Shown: positions 22,473 to 32,663, counted from the stretch's first letter. The stretch is DNA of 64,000 nucleotides from Kocuria soli (GCF_003797835.1 NZ_RKMF01000011.1:1-64000), one strand, 5' to 3'. Made by a program: numbers and translations. Notes: a model not told the origin generated them from the sequence alone.

Positions 22473-24191
22473 TCATCCGGCGAAGGCCGTCGATGCGATC
22501 TGGTCACTCTGCGGGGACCAGGACTCACCGGTGAGCAGGCGGAGTTCGTCCCCCGATTCGACGAAGATCTCGCGCTCCCCGTTGCCTCCCGCCACGTTGG
22601 TCACACCGTCGTCGACGTAGGGCAGTTCGCGGTAGCGCCCGGAGATGTCGTACAGCCGGGGCGCGGTACCGCCGTCGGTCACGGAGGTCGCCACGAACTG
22701 GGTCTCGCTGATCCACGCGGCGTCGCCCATCATCAGGTCGCCTTCCCCGGAGTCCACCAGGTACGGGGTGTTCAAGGACTGCGGTCTGCCGTCGTCGTCA
22801 CGCTGAACCCCGCTGATCAGCACCTGTGCCGACTCTCCGTCGGAGACCACAATGAGGGCACGGGAACCGTCCCGGGAGATCTTAAGGGACCTGACCGCCC
22901 GACCGTCCAACCACGGTGCGTCGACGTCCTCGGCCTGCGTCCCTGCAGTCCCGGAATCCGCAGCCCTGACTTGACCGTCCCCGGTACCCACCCAGACCCA
23001 GCCGTTGGGGTCCATGGACGGAGCGGACAGGTCCTCTCCCGTGAACCGCTCAACGGCTTCGGGTTCGGCGTCGGTGAAGGTCACGAGCGTGGAGCCGTCG
23101 TCGACCAGGGCCGCAAATTCCGTCATGTCCGCATTCATCGCCGGATTCTGCGGCGCCTGCCCCACCAAAGCATCGGAGACCGAGTCCACGGCTTGGGTTT
23201 GCCCGCCCTGGAGATACACGAGTCGGTCTCCGTCCAGTCCGATCTGACGCGAAGGAACCGTGACGGGGTCGGGCGACAACGGGGACTGGTCATCCGCGCC
23301 GAGGTCCGCCTCTCCCCCGCCGGCCGACAGGTTCACGTTCTCCACGTTCCCCAGCGCCAAGAGGGTCAGACTCACCTGGGAGTACATGTTCCGGTTACCC
23401 ACCACGTCCACGGCGCTGTAGTCCGGCACGTCCAGGGACACCTCGGCCGTCCCGTCCTGCACCGGCACAGAGGGGCCTGCGAGCTCTGTGCCCTCCGGGA
23501 AGGCGGAGTCAACGGAACCCTCCAGGTACGGGGCCGGGCCGTTCAACAGGGCCCGGATGATGGAGGTCGAGACTCCCTGGCGGTCCGGGAACCACCGGGG
23601 ATCGGGCACCACGGTCTTGCCGTCCTTGCCGAGGAAGTACAGGTTGTGGGGCTGGTAGAGGTCGTCCAGGTTGGAGGCCGGGACCAGGACCCCGTCGGGA
23701 ACCGAGGAGATCCGCCACTGGCCGTCGACCTCGGTCAACTCCACGTCCATCTCCTCGCTGGAGCCCGCCTCGCGTCGCTTCATCACGCCGTGGTCATCGA
23801 TCGTGGCGCGTTCGTCCACGCTGACCCGGACCTGGTTCTCCTCGAGTCCCTCCTGGATGCCGGCTGCGCCGGAGAAGACGACCGTGCGCTCGTACGGGCT
23901 CCAGGTCTCCGCCAGATCCGTCGTCAGGTACTGCCGCGCCACGGCGTAATCGTCGTCCTGGCCCTGTCCTGCCGCCAGGAAGCCCTGAACGACCTCTTCG
24001 GGGGTCATGTCGGCTTCGGGGCCGGCGACGGCGGGTTCGGTGCTGGCGTCCGGGGTGGAGGACACCGGCGGATCCGCCTGGTGCACCGGTCCAGACGTGG
24101 GGATGGACGCGCAGCCAGAGAGCAACAGGGCCCCGGTCACGGTCACGGCCAGGGGCCACCGGTGCAGGGAGAACCTGTGTGTCCGCCTCAT
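22473..24191 (-). CDS. lpqB: Lipoprotein LpqB, partner of MtrAB
   Basis: The 572-residue lipoprotein has a signal peptide and the lipobox LLLSGC with Cys27, followed by ASIPTSGPVHQ. The N-terminal domain contains DMTPEEVVQGFLAAGQGQDD and a GerM-like region; the C-terminal half repeats blade-like segments of a beta-propeller. In mycobacteria LpqB interacts with the extracellular part of MtrB and affects MtrA phosphorylation. The ATG overlaps the stop of mtrB by four bases, so the operon is mtrA-mtrB-lpqB. No other lipobox is in view upstream. Confidence 0.95.
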   Translation of the reverse strand: MRRTHRFSLHRWPLAVTVTGALLLSGCASIPTSGPVHQADPPVSSTPDASTEPAVAGPEADMTPEEVVQGFLAAGQGQDDDYAVARQYLTTDLAETWSPYERTVVFSGAAGIQEGLEENQVRVSVDERATIDDHGVMKRREAGSSEEMDVELTEVDGQWRISSVPDGVLVPASNLDDLYQPHNLYFLGKDGKTVVPDPRWFPDRQGVSTSIIRALLNGPAPYLEGSVDSAFPEGTELAGPSVPVQDGTAEVSLDVPDYSAVDVVGNRNMYSQVSLTLLALGNVENVNLSAGGGEADLGADDQSPLSPDPVTVPSRQIGLDGDRLVYLQGGQTQAVDSVSDALVGQAPQNPAMNADMTEFAALVDDGSTLVTFTDAEPEAVERFTGEDLSAPSMDPNGWVWVGTGDGQVRAADSGTAGTQAEDVDAPWLDGRAVRSLKISRDGSRALIVVSDGESAQVLISGVQRDDDGRPQSLNTPYLVDSGEGDLMMGDAAWISETQFVATSVTDGGTAPRLYDISGRYRELPYVDDGVTNVAGGNGEREIFVESGDELRLLTGESWSPQSDQIASTAFAG

Positions 24192-26497
24192 CGGGCACCA
24201 CCCGTCTGGTCGTCGTCCTCGGCGTCGTGGAAAGCGGGCAGTTCACCCGAGTCGTCCGCGTAGAGGTCTTCGTAGGCCTCGTCGAGATCGTCGGCCGTGT
24301 CCTCGCCCAGGCCATGGACTGCCGCCGCCGGGACGGCCTCGGACTGATGGGCGCCGGTGACCCCCTCGTCGCTCACGGTGCTGGAGGTGAGGAAGTCGCC
24401 GCCGATGGCGGGACGCAGGCTGGTCATGCTCGCACCGAGTCCCTCCAGCCCTGCCGCGGCCCGCACGGGATAGTGTTCCGGGACTGGGACGGTGTCGGTC
24501 CCGGATGCCCGGTCCCCTCCGGGGGTTTCCTCGGCCGAGTCGTCACCGTCGTCGTCGAGCGGGCTGATGACGGGGATCGTTTCCGTGACGGGCGCGATCA
24601 CGGAATCGCGGTCCAGCGGGACCGCGGCGAATGTTCCGGTGTCTGTGACGACGGCGACCGACGGCAGTTCGTCGTCCACCGGGGGCAGATCCACCGGGCT
24701 GAGGTCCGCGTCCGAGAGGGGGCGCGATCTGAGCAGGGGCAGGGTGAGGCGGAAGCACGCGCCGTCCCCGGGAGAGCCCCAGGCGTCGAGTCGGCCGCCG
24801 TGCAGACGCGTGTCCTCGACGGCGATCGACAACCCGAGTCCGGTTCCACCCGTGGTGCGAGCGCGGGCGGGGTCGGCACGCCAGAACCGGTTGAAGACCT
24901 TCTGGGTCTGCTCCGGCGTCATGCCGATGCCGTGGTCGCGCACGGCGATCCCCACCGCGACGTCGGAGGCCTTGACCACGATGTCCACGGGGCGGCCTTC
25001 GCCGTGCTCCAGGGCGTTGACCAGGAGATTGCGCAAGATGCGATCGATCCGGCGCTGATCCATCTGCACGATGCACCGCTGGAGGTCCGAGTGCACGCGG
25101 ACCACGGACCCTGAATTCGCAGCGAGCGGGGCCGTGGCCTCCAGGACCTCGTTGATCAGGGCGAAAAGATTGGTGCCGGAGATGTCCAGGCGGGCGGCAC
25201 CGGCGTCGAACCGGGAGATCTCCAACAGGTCGGCCAACAGCGTGTCGAACCGGTCCACCTGGTTGTAGAGCAGTTCCGCGGACCGCCGGTTGACCGGGTC
25301 GAATTCGTCGCGGGCGTTGTGGAGCACCTCCGCCGCCATCCGCACCGTGGTCAGGGGCGTGCGCAGTTCGTGGGAAACGTCCGACACGAAGGTCTGTTGC
25401 ATGGAGGACAGGCGTTCCAGCCGGGTGATCTGGTCCTCAAGGTTGTCGGCCATGCGGTTGAAGGACCGCCCCAGGCGGGCCACCTCGTGCGAACCTTCGA
25501 CCTCCATGCGCACGCCCAGGTTGCCGTCTGCCAGAGACTCCGAAACTCGCGCGGTCGTGGACACGGGACGGACCACCTCCCGGGTCACGTACCCCACCAC
25601 TCCAGAGACCAGCAGCGCCTGGACCAGGGTGGCCAGGATCAGCACGGCGTGGATCGCGTCCAGGGTGTTCTGGGGCTGGGAGAAGTCGTTGACCAGGTAC
25701 AGCGCGTACTTGGAGCCTTGTTGGGGCTCCACCACGCGACCCACGATCACCACAGGTACTGGGGCGCCGTTCTCGTCCATCCGGACCGATGAGGACTGCC
25801 AGTAGGTCCCGTCCCCGCGGGCCACACGGTCCTGGAGCTCCTCCGGCACGGTGGCCGAGGTCATCCAACTGCTCTCCGCCTGGGCGGGAAGCATGTTCTG
25901 ACCGGTCTCCGTGGACAGCGGCACGAGCAGCCACCGACGCTGGCTGCTGGCGGGGTCGCTGTCCAGGTTGTCCAGGGTCGAGCTGACCAGCGTCTGCAGT
26001 TGCTCACGGTCCGCGGCGTCGGAGGCTTGGAAACTGGCCTGCACCTGGGTGAAGTCGGTGTCGGACTGCGCCAAGACCTGTTCCAGGCGGTCGTTGAACA
26101 GTCGCTCGGAGATCTGGTGGGACAGGAATGCGCCCGTGACCAGGAAGATCACCATGGCCCCGAGCATCGCGATGCTCACGGCACGGAACTGGAGGGACTG
26201 CCTCCACCGCCGGACCAGCAGTCCCAAGCGGAACCGCAACATGTTGATCGGACCCCGACGACGCCGGGGCGCCGCAGGCGGAGTCGGTCGCGCGGCAAAA
26301 CGACGCGGAGTCGTGGCCTCCGCGGCCACCCGGGCATCGGCAGCGTGCCCCGGCTGCGGGCCAGCCGTCAGAGCGACCGGGGTGCGGCGCTCGTCGTGCT
26401 CGGATCCACCTGCGACCACGTCAGCGCGTTCGTCGATGACCCCGTCCTCAAGGGTGGGGCCCGAGTGCTGGGGCGGAGAATCCGTGCGTTCCGACAT
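24188..26497 (-). CDS. mtrB: Sensor histidine kinase MtrB
   Basis: This 769-residue kinase has a cytoplasmic head of about 100 residues and two membrane spans (the first AVSIAMLGAMVIFLVTGAFL, the second near ALVSGVVGYVTREV) around an extracellular sensor of about 150 residues. A HAMP domain follows, then phosphoacceptor box FVSDVSHELRTPLTTVRMA and an ATPase domain (ILRNLLVNALEHGEG, VRDHGIGMTPEQTQKVFNRF, GTGLGLSIAVEDTRLHGG). It ends in a long acidic tail of more than 150 residues, longer than usual. It phosphorylates MtrA and controls cell-wall, division and osmotic genes. Start ATG at 26497, 33 bases after the mtrA stop. Confidence 0.95.
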   Translation of the reverse strand: MSERTDSPPQHSGPTLEDGVIDERADVVAGGSEHDERRTPVALTAGPQPGHAADARVAAEATTPRRFAARPTPPAAPRRRRGPINMLRFRLGLLVRRWRQSLQFRAVSIAMLGAMVIFLVTGAFLSHQISERLFNDRLEQVLAQSDTDFTQVQASFQASDAADREQLQTLVSSTLDNLDSDPASSQRRWLLVPLSTETGQNMLPAQAESSWMTSATVPEELQDRVARGDGTYWQSSSVRMDENGAPVPVVIVGRVVEPQQGSKYALYLVNDFSQPQNTLDAIHAVLILATLVQALLVSGVVGYVTREVVRPVSTTARVSESLADGNLGVRMEVEGSHEVARLGRSFNRMADNLEDQITRLERLSSMQQTFVSDVSHELRTPLTTVRMAAEVLHNARDEFDPVNRRSAELLYNQVDRFDTLLADLLEISRFDAGAARLDISGTNLFALINEVLEATAPLAANSGSVVRVHSDLQRCIVQMDQRRIDRILRNLLVNALEHGEGRPVDIVVKASDVAVGIAVRDHGIGMTPEQTQKVFNRFWRADPARARTTGGTGLGLSIAVEDTRLHGGRLDAWGSPGDGACFRLTLPLLRSRPLSDADLSPVDLPPVDDELPSVAVVTDTGTFAAVPLDRDSVIAPVTETIPVISPLDDDGDDSAEETPGGDRASGTDTVPVPEHYPVRAAAGLEGLGASMTSLRPAIGGDFLTSSTVSDEGVTGAHQSEAVPAAAVHGLGEDTADDLDEAYEDLYADDSGELPAFHDAEDDDQTGGAR

Positions 26498-26530
26498 CGT
26501 GGTTCAGGCGAGCACCGTGGGCGGGCTCGC

Positions 26531-27217
26531 TCAGTGCCTCTCCAGGTGGCCCGCGCGGTAGCCGACTCCCCGCACGGTCACCACGATCTGCGGATTCTCG
26601 GGATCGCGCTCGATCTTGGAGCGCAGCCGCTGGACGTGCACGTTGACCAGACGTGTGTCAGCCGCATGCTGGTATCCCCAGACATCGCGCAGCAGCATTT
26701 CACGCGAGAACACCTGTTCGGGAGCACGCGCCAGAGTGGCCAGCAACTCGAACTCCAAGGGGGTCAGGCTGATCTCCACGCCGTCGCGGGTGACCTGGTG
26801 CCCGGTGATGTCGATCGTGACGTCACCGACCTCGAGTTCGTTGCTGGTGGCCCGGGACCCCGGGCGCAGCCTGGCTTTGACACGGGCCAACAGCTCTGCG
26901 GGCTTGAAGGGCTTGGGAATGTAGTCGTCGGCACCTGCCTCGAGCCCGCGGACCACGTCTTCGGTGTCCGACTTGGCGGTAAGCATGACGATCGAGACGT
27001 CCGAGGCGGTTCGGATCTCGCGGCAGATCTGGATGCCGTCCTTGCCGGGCAGCATGAGGTCCAGGAGCACCAGGTCCGGTTGGGCGTCGTGGAAGGCCTG
27101 GACGGCCTCGGCGCCGTCGGCGCAGAACACGGTTTCGTACTCCTCGGCGTTGAGGATGATCCCGATCATTTCTGCCAGAGCTGCGTCGTCGTCGACGACC
27201 AGAATGCGTGCGTTCAC
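26531..27217 (-). CDS. mtrA: Response regulator MtrA
   Basis: The 228-residue OmpR-family regulator has an N-terminal receiver (ILVVDDDAALAEMIGIIL, phospho-Asp in DLVLLDLMLPGKDG, switch Lys in KPFKPAELLARVKA) and a C-terminal winged helix (QVFSREMLLRDVWGYQHAAD then VNVHVQRLRSKIERD). It is the essential regulator of actinobacterial cell-envelope and division genes, working with MtrB. GTG start with GGAGG four bases upstream. The 142 bases upstream probably hold the promoter; no clear operator repeat was found there. Confidence 0.97.
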   Translation of the reverse strand: MNARILVVDDDAALAEMIGIILNAEEYETVFCADGAEAVQAFHDAQPDLVLLDLMLPGKDGIQICREIRTASDVSIVMLTAKSDTEDVVRGLEAGADDYIPKPFKPAELLARVKARLRPGSRATSNELEVGDVTIDITGHQVTRDGVEISLTPLEFELLATLARAPEQVFSREMLLRDVWGYQHAADTRLVNVHVQRLRSKIERDPENPQIVVTVRGVGYRAGHLERH

Positions 27218-27359
27218 CGATCCTCCATCATCAGGGCTCCCCGCTCATTCCTGGTCCGGCGCAGGCAGCCTGGGTGTACGGTACCGCCGCCATGATGTCA
27301 TGCCGCGGTCAGTGTCCGCCCATGCCGGGTTCACCCGCCGACGTCGGGGTGGCAGTGTG

Positions 27360-28433
27360 TCACGCGTCGAGTGCCACCTCGTGCAACGCGTGGGCCAGGT
27401 CCGTCGCCCGCTCGGTCGCGCGCCGGACCTCGTGCGGCGCGTGGGCCTCAAGACCCGCGTCGGGGGCGACCGTGACCTGGTCCAGCAGTTGGGCCCGCAA
27501 CCCCAGGTCGGTCCACGGCCTCGCCACGGACTCGACGAGTCGGCCGACCGGCACGAACCGGTCCGAACCGCCACGCGTGAGCGCGGGCAGAAGGAGACCG
27601 ATCCGCACGTCGTTCTCCACGACGGCGGCGATCGGCTCCCAGTCCTCGGCCGCCGACCCCGGGTGGGCCAGGTACAACCTGTCCACGGCGCCGCCCGCGT
27701 GATGACGGGGGTCGACGCCGTCGGGAAGGACGAGTTCGGTCTCCGCCGCGCCCGCGGCGCGCGCGGACTCGGCCAGGAGTTCCACGGCGCGGTCCACCTC
27801 GTGCTTCGGAACGGCCCGCAGGGTGCGGTACCCGCTGGCCGTGGGAACCTCGCCGTTCAGCACGCGTGCCAGGTCGGGTTCACGCAACCGCAGCACGATC
27901 GGGCGCCCGTCCGCTGAGTCGCGGACCGAGCGCAGGTGTGAACCCACGCCGTCGGCCAGGGCCTCGGCCACGTCCCGGCGGGCACCGTCGTCCAGCAGGA
28001 CCTTCTCCCCGTTGTGGAGGTGAAGGGACGCCGCCAGGGACATCGGCCCGAGCAGTTCCACGACGACCGGGCCGCGGTCGCCGTCGGTCTCGGCTCCCAG
28101 GACGTCGGCGAGCACGTTCACGTCGCTGGCCACCAGTGCGGCCGCGGCGCGGGACTCCTTGCCGTCGTGGCGGGTCAGCCGCCACCCGTGCGGTTGCAGG
28201 TCCGTCCACAGGTCGGTCAGGACCGTGGCGGTTCGGGGCACCGGATGTGCTACGTCGGAACGCGCGGCCAGGATCGGCAGGACGCCGCGGTGCGGTGCAC
28301 CGAGTTCGCCGCGCAGCATGGTGACGGTCTCCACCATGTTCGTTCCCGGCAACTGGCCGAGCACCGTGGCGCGGGCCGTTTCCGGACGTTGCTCCAAAGC
28401 TGCGTGACCGGTGACCTGGGTGCGCTCAGGCAT
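27360..28433 (-). CDS. MetE-like (cobalamin-independent methionine synthase superfamily) protein
   Basis: This 357-residue protein belongs to the UROD/MetE barrel superfamily; it resembles mycobacterial Rv3015c. Visible blocks are TVLGQLPGTNMVETVTMLRG at the start, VVELLGPMSLAASLHLHNGE, PIVLRLREPDLARVLNGEVP and IAAVVENDVRIGLLLPAL. It is about half the size of MetE and I see no Cys/His zinc site of the kind that binds homocysteine, so methionine synthesis should not be assumed. The ATG at 28433 overlaps the end of the chorismate mutase gene by eight bases, so the pair is coupled. Upstream ATGs at 28499, 28469 and 28454 give longer, low-complexity heads. Confidence 0.75.
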   Translation of the reverse strand: MPERTQVTGHAALEQRPETARATVLGQLPGTNMVETVTMLRGELGAPHRGVLPILAARSDVAHPVPRTATVLTDLWTDLQPHGWRLTRHDGKESRAAAALVASDVNVLADVLGAETDGDRGPVVVELLGPMSLAASLHLHNGEKVLLDDGARRDVAEALADGVGSHLRSVRDSADGRPIVLRLREPDLARVLNGEVPTASGYRTLRAVPKHEVDRAVELLAESARAAGAAETELVLPDGVDPRHHAGGAVDRLYLAHPGSAAEDWEPIAAVVENDVRIGLLLPALTRGGSDRFVPVGRLVESVARPWTDLGLRAQLLDQVTVAPDAGLEAHAPHEVRRATERATDLAHALHEVALDA

Positions 28434-28773
28434 CGGCCTCGGCTCGGTGTTCATCGGCGCGTTGTTCATCAGCTCGGTGTTCCTCGGCGATGCGTTCATG
28501 ACGCTGGATGACCTCGCTGATGATGAAGTTCAGGATCTTCTCCGCGAACTCCGGGTCCAGCTGCGCCTCGGAGGCCAACCGGCGCAGCCGTTCGATCTGC
28601 AGCTTCTCCCGCTCGGGGTCACCCGCGGGAAGATCGTTGAGGGCCTTGAGCTCCCCCACGCGCTGGGTGGCTTTGAACCGCTCCGCCAACACGCCCACCA
28701 GGACCGCGTCCAGGTTGTCGATGGTGTCGCGGATGGAACGCAGCTCGGTCATGGCCTGTTCGGACGCCTTCAT
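28426..28773 (-). CDS. AroQ-class chorismate mutase
   Basis: The 115-residue helical protein has the AroQ layout: [20 protein letters not shown], with the family's Arg11-like residue near the start of helix 1, [15 protein letters not shown] with the active-site Arg and Lys, and [20 protein letters not shown]. It converts chorismate to prephenate for Phe and Tyr synthesis. The C-terminal repeat [16 protein letters not shown] is low complexity and probably disordered. The ATG overlaps the end of mnmA (ATGA), and its own stop overlaps the MetE-like gene, so three unrelated functions are in one translationally coupled run. Confidence 0.85.
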   Translation of the reverse strand: MKASEQAMTELRSIRDTIDNLDAVLVGVLAERFKATQRVGELKALNDLPAGDPEREKLQIERLRRLASEAQLDPEFAEKILNFIISEVIQRHERIAEEHRADEQRADEHRAEADA

Positions 28774-29963
28774 GCGCTCGATCCTAAGTCAGCCGGGACC
28801 CCCGCCCGAGCCGTGTTGATCTTGGCCTGCCCCAGCACCCGGGTTCCGTCGTAGACCACGGCCGACTGGCCGGGTGCCACGCCCTTGAGGGAATCGTCCA
28901 GGACCATGACCAGTTCCACGCGGGTCGTGGGCTCCGTGGCGTCGTCGTCCACCGCGGACTCGAGCCACGCCGTGGCGGGCAAGGACTCACCGTGGGCACG
29001 GACCTGGACCTCCACGCGGATCGACGACGACGTCGCCGCCGCCGGCTGCGGCTGCTCCGCCAGGAACTGCTCGAAGGCTGGAACGGGCTGCCCGGCCCAC
29101 GACGCACGTATGCCACGGATGGTGCGGACCGCGAGCTGCTCCTTGGCCCCCACGACCACTTCATTGGTCTTGGGACGGATCTCCAGGACGAACCGGGGCT
29201 TGCCGTCGGGTGCGGGTCGGCCGATCTTCAGCCCCTTGCGCTGACCGACCGTGTAGGCCAGTGCGCCGTCGTGCTGCCCCAGGTCGTTGCCCTGGTCGTC
29301 CAGGATTCGACCGGGTTCCAGGTCGATGCGCTCGGAGAGCCATCCGCGGGTGTCGCCGTCGGGGATGAAGCAGATGTCGTGGGAGTCCGGCTTGGAGGCC
29401 ACGGACAGGCCGCGGCGGGCGGCCTCTTCTCGGATCTGGGCCTTCGAGGGTGTGTCCCCCAGGGGGAACAGGCAGTGGTTGAGCTGCTGTTCGTCCAGCA
29501 CGCCGAGCACGTAGGACTGGTCCTTGGCGTCCTCGGCGGCGCGGTGCAGTTGCGGGTGGCCGTCCACGGTCACCACGTTGGCGTAGTGGCCGGTGCACAC
29601 CGCGTCGAACCCCAGCGCCATCGCCTTTTCCAGCAGGGCCGCGAACTTGATCTTTTCGTTGCAGCGCAGGCACGGGTTGGGGGTGCGTCCGGCGGCGTAC
29701 TCGGCCACGAAGTCGTCGACCACGTCTTCCTTGAAGCGTTCGGAGAAGTCCCACACGTAGAACGGGATGCCGAGTTTCTCGGCGGCCCGCCAGGCGTCGT
29801 TGGAGTCTTCCACGGTGCAGCAGCCGCGGGAGCCCGTGCGCAGGGTGCCGGGCATGCGGTTGAGGGCCAGGTGGACTCCGGTGACGTCGTGGCCGGCGTC
29901 CACGGCTCGGGCGGCGGCGACCGCCGAGTCGACACCTCCGGACATGGCTGCAAGCACGCGCAA
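28770..29963 (-). CDS. mnmA: tRNA-specific 2-thiouridylase MnmA
   Basis: The 397-residue enzyme thiolates the wobble uridine of tRNA-Lys, tRNA-Glu and tRNA-Gln. The PP-loop ATP motif [20 protein letters not shown] is at the start; the catalytic cysteines are in [15 protein letters not shown] and [22 protein letters not shown] is typical. The TTG start at 29963 is chosen because AGGAG lies six bases upstream and the family begins RVLAAMSGG. Longer frames add an unrelated head. It follows iscS, which supplies sulfur, by 119 bases. Internal sequence [18 protein letters not shown] lies within the C-terminal beta-barrel. Confidence 0.97.
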   Translation of the reverse strand: MRVLAAMSGGVDSAVAAARAVDAGHDVTGVHLALNRMPGTLRTGSRGCCTVEDSNDAWRAAEKLGIPFYVWDFSERFKEDVVDDFVAEYAAGRTPNPCLRCNEKIKFAALLEKAMALGFDAVCTGHYANVVTVDGHPQLHRAAEDAKDQSYVLGVLDEQQLNHCLFPLGDTPSKAQIREEAARRGLSVASKPDSHDICFIPDGDTRGWLSERIDLEPGRILDDQGNDLGQHDGALAYTVGQRKGLKIGRPAPDGKPRFVLEIRPKTNEVVVGAKEQLAVRTIRGIRASWAGQPVPAFEQFLAEQPQPAAATSSSIRVEVQVRAHGESLPATAWLESAVDDDATEPTTRVELVMVLDDSLKGVAPGQSAVVYDGTRVLGQAKINTARAGVPADLGSSA

Positions 29964-30082
29964 TGGATTCTCCTGTGTGGATCGGAAGGTGTGGGTGAAA
30001 GCGGTGGGTCGGAACGAACTGGATCGGACGGGGCCTGCGAGTCGGTTCAGGCTTGGGTCCAAGAACTTGACCCGGGTCGCCC

Positions 30083-31348
30083 CTACCCCAACGACGAGAC
30101 GCGCCCGGCCATTCCCGCGGCCTTCGCGCGACCGTACACCTCGGGCAGGACGGCCAGGAGGGCAGCGACGTCGTCGTGGGTGGAACCGTGGCCCAGGGTG
30201 AAGCGTTGGGCGCCGCGGGCTGTGTCCTCGTCCAGGCCCAGGGCCAACAGGACCGACGACGGGCGCGGGACCCCGGCGGAGCAGGCGGAGCCGGTGGAGG
30301 TCGCGATACCGGCAGCGTCCAGGAGGAAGAGCAGGGAGTCGCCCTCCGCGCCGGGGAAGGTGAAGTGAACGTTGTTGGGCAAGCGGGTTCCGGTGTGTTC
30401 GAAGTCCTCGGGTCCGCGGAGCACGGCCTCCGGAACCGCGGCGCGGATGCCACGGATCAGGTCGTCACGCAACGTGGCGATGCGCTCCGACTCGCCCGCC
30501 AGGTCATCGCACACGGTGTCCACGGCTGCCGCGAAGGCGGCTGCCCCCGCGGCGTCCAGGGTGCCCGAACGCAGCGAGCGCTGTTGCCCGCCGCCGTGGA
30601 GGGTGGTGTCCAGCTTGACGGTACGCCCGACGTAGAGGGCACCGGTGCCCACGGGCGCCCCGATCTTGTGCCCAGTCACGGCCAGGGTGGCGATGCCCGG
30701 AAGGCTGGCATCCACCGGAAGAGCGCCGAAGGCCTGAACGGCGTCCACGTGCAGCGGGACCTCGTATTCCTGGCACACGGCTGCAAGCTCGGCAACGGGC
30801 TGGACGGTGCCGATTTCGTTGTTGGCCCACATGACGGCCACCAGGGCCACCTGATCAGGAGCCCGGGCGATCATGTCCCGCAGCACCGTGAGGCTGACCC
30901 GCCCCTGGGCATCCACCGGCACGATTTCCAACTGCGCGCCGTGGCGGTCGGCCAGGAACTGGGCGCTCTCCATCACCGCAGGGTGTTCGACGGCGGAGAC
31001 CAGGACCCGGGTCCGCGCTGGGTTCTCCTGGTGGCGCCTGCCGTAGAGACCCTTGACCGCCAAGTTGTCGGCCTCTGTCCCCCCGGAGGTGAAGATGACC
31101 TCCACGGAGTCCACGTTCAGTGCCCGGGCGACAGTGTCCCGGCTTTCCTCCAGAACGCGACGTGCGCTCCTGCCGGTGGCGTTGATGGCCGACGGGTTTC
31201 CGCCGCGCTGGAGCTGGTCGAGCATGGCGGTCGCCGCCTGCGGAAGCGTGGGGTGCGTGGCCGCGTGGTCCAAGTACACCTGGGACGCCCGAGATGCCGG
31301 GCCGGAGGTCGGCACGCTGGACGTCGGGGTCGGGTCAGGGGTGGGCAT
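30083..31348 (-). CDS. iscS: Cysteine desulfurase (IscS/NifS-like)
   Basis: The 421-residue PLP enzyme removes sulfur from cysteine for transfer to MnmA and other acceptors. The PLP Lys lies in [20 protein letters not shown]; the sulfur-carrying Cys is in [37 protein letters not shown] is at the N-terminus and [17 protein letters not shown] follows. A short poly-Thr/Pro head precedes the fold. It is the first gene of the iscS-mnmA run on this strand. Its N-terminal region faces the truncated transporter fragment across 103 bases. Confidence 0.95.
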   Translation of the reverse strand: MPTPDPTPTSSVPTSGPASRASQVYLDHAATHPTLPQAATAMLDQLQRGGNPSAINATGRSARRVLEESRDTVARALNVDSVEVIFTSGGTEADNLAVKGLYGRRHQENPARTRVLVSAVEHPAVMESAQFLADRHGAQLEIVPVDAQGRVSLTVLRDMIARAPDQVALVAVMWANNEIGTVQPVAELAAVCQEYEVPLHVDAVQAFGALPVDASLPGIATLAVTGHKIGAPVGTGALYVGRTVKLDTTLHGGGQQRSLRSGTLDAAGAAAFAAAVDTVCDDLAGESERIATLRDDLIRGIRAAVPEAVLRGPEDFEHTGTRLPNNVHFTFPGAEGDSLLFLLDAAGIATSTGSACSAGVPRPSSVLLALGLDEDTARGAQRFTLGHGSTHDDVAALLAVLPEVYGRAKAAGMAGRVSSLG

Positions 31349-31451
31349 GGGGCCAGTCTACGAGCGTCGTCGAGTCCTCTGGAGGGGGCGAGTGAGTGCG
31401 GTCACGCGGAGCTCGTCGTCAGGCGCCGGGCAGAATGTAGGCGGTCGCGGG

Positions 31452-31694
31452 CTCGGACTGGGCTACGCACGGACCACCACGCTGGCCTTCACTGCGGCGG
31501 GCAACAACTTCGAACTCGCGATCGCCGTGGCCATCGGCACCTTCGGCGTCACCTCCGGGCAAGCCTTGGCCGGCGTGGTCGGCCCGTTGATCGAGGTGCC
31601 CGCTCTGGTGGCGCTGGTCTACGCAGCCCTGGCGTTGAGGAAGCATTTCACGCACGACGACGCCCCGAACCGCCCCCAGGAACGCTTGGCCTGA
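31452..31694 (+). pseudogene. 3' fragment of an ACR3-type arsenite efflux transporter gene
   Basis: About 80 residues beginning [20 protein letters not shown] and continuing [20 protein letters not shown], then [16 protein letters not shown], match the last two membrane spans of ACR3-type arsenite transporters. The upstream part of the gene is absent: the frame to the left has no transporter sequence and runs into the start of iscS on the other strand. No arsR, arsC or other ars gene is near. The fragment ends in a normal TGA. It looks like a deletion remnant left between iscS and folP2-like. Confidence 0.8.
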
Positions 31695-31706
31695 CGGCCC
31701 GGTACC

Positions 31707-32663
31707 GTGAGGGGCGTGACCGATCCGCACACCCCCGCTCCGCCGCCCTTGGGTTTCCACCCGGATTTCGTGGCTCCTGTTCGCCTGATCGGAGCGCGGC
31801 GCGTGGATTTCCGCACCGACCTGTTGGTCATGGCCGTGGTCAATCGCACCCCCGATTCGTTCTACGACCGGGGCCGCACCTTTGCCCTGGACGCCGCCGT
31901 GAACGCCGGTCTCCGAGCCGTGGACGAGGGCGCCGACTGGGTGGACATCGGCGGGGTGCCGTTCTCCCCCGGTGAGCCCTTGCCCGCGGAGCAGGAAGCC
32001 GACCGGGTGCTGCCCGTCGTCGAAGGCATCCGGGCGGCCCGCCCGGATGTCATCATCTCCGTGGACACTTTTCACGCGAGCGTCGCCGACGCGTGCCTGG
32101 CCGCGGGTGCGGACGTCGTGAACGACACCACCGGGCTCTCCGATCCGGACATGCTCACGGTGGTGCGCGAGCACGGTGCGCAACTGGTCGTCACCCATTC
32201 GCTGACCACCTCCCCGGCCTCCACCCGGACCGTGGTCCCGCGCCCCACCTACGACGACGTGGTGGCCGACGTCCTCCGGTTCCTGACAGGGCGGGTGGAA
32301 ACCGCGTTGTCGAGCGGGTTGCGGGCCGATCAACTCGTGATCGACCCGGGTCACGACCTCAACAAGAACACCGCCCATTCCCTGGAACTGACCCGCCGTT
32401 TCGCGGAGATCGCGGCCCTGGGTCACCCTGCGTTGGCGGCCGTGTCCAACAAGGATTTCGTGGGTGAATCCCTGGGCCTGCCCAAGGAGGAACGCGGTGA
32501 GGGGTCCCTGGTGGCCGCTGCCGCGTGTGCGTTCGGAGGGGCCAGGATTTTTCGGATGCACGACGCCCGCGGTTCGCGCCGGGCCCTGGACATGGCGGCG
32601 GCCGTCCTGGGTTTGCGTGAGCCGATCGACCCGCAGCACAACATGGGAGACCGCAATGCCTGA
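31707..32663 (+). CDS. folP2: Dihydropteroate synthase family protein (FolP2-like)
   Basis: The 318-residue TIM-barrel protein has the DHPS motifs in altered form: LLVMAVVNRTPDSFYDRG where canonical enzymes read N(V/I)TPDSFSDGG, then ADWVDIGGVPFSPGEPL, VIISVDTFHASVADACLAAG, ADVVNDTTGLSDP and LVIDPGHDLNKNT. These match the FolP2 (Rv1207-like) subgroup, which in mycobacteria is not the folate enzyme of the cell. The GTG at 31707 is used; GTG at 31716 is an alternative. Its end overlaps the next gene by eight bases. Whether it makes dihydropteroate is uncertain. Confidence 0.85.
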   Translation: MRGVTDPHTPAPPPLGFHPDFVAPVRLIGARRVDFRTDLLVMAVVNRTPDSFYDRGRTFALDAAVNAGLRAVDEGADWVDIGGVPFSPGEPLPAEQEADRVLPVVEGIRAARPDVIISVDTFHASVADACLAAGADVVNDTTGLSDPDMLTVVREHGAQLVVTHSLTTSPASTRTVVPRPTYDDVVADVLRFLTGRVETALSSGLRADQLVIDPGHDLNKNTAHSLELTRRFAEIAALGHPALAAVSNKDFVGESLGLPKEERGEGSLVAAAACAFGGARIFRMHDARGSRRALDMAAAVLGLREPIDPQHNMGDRNA

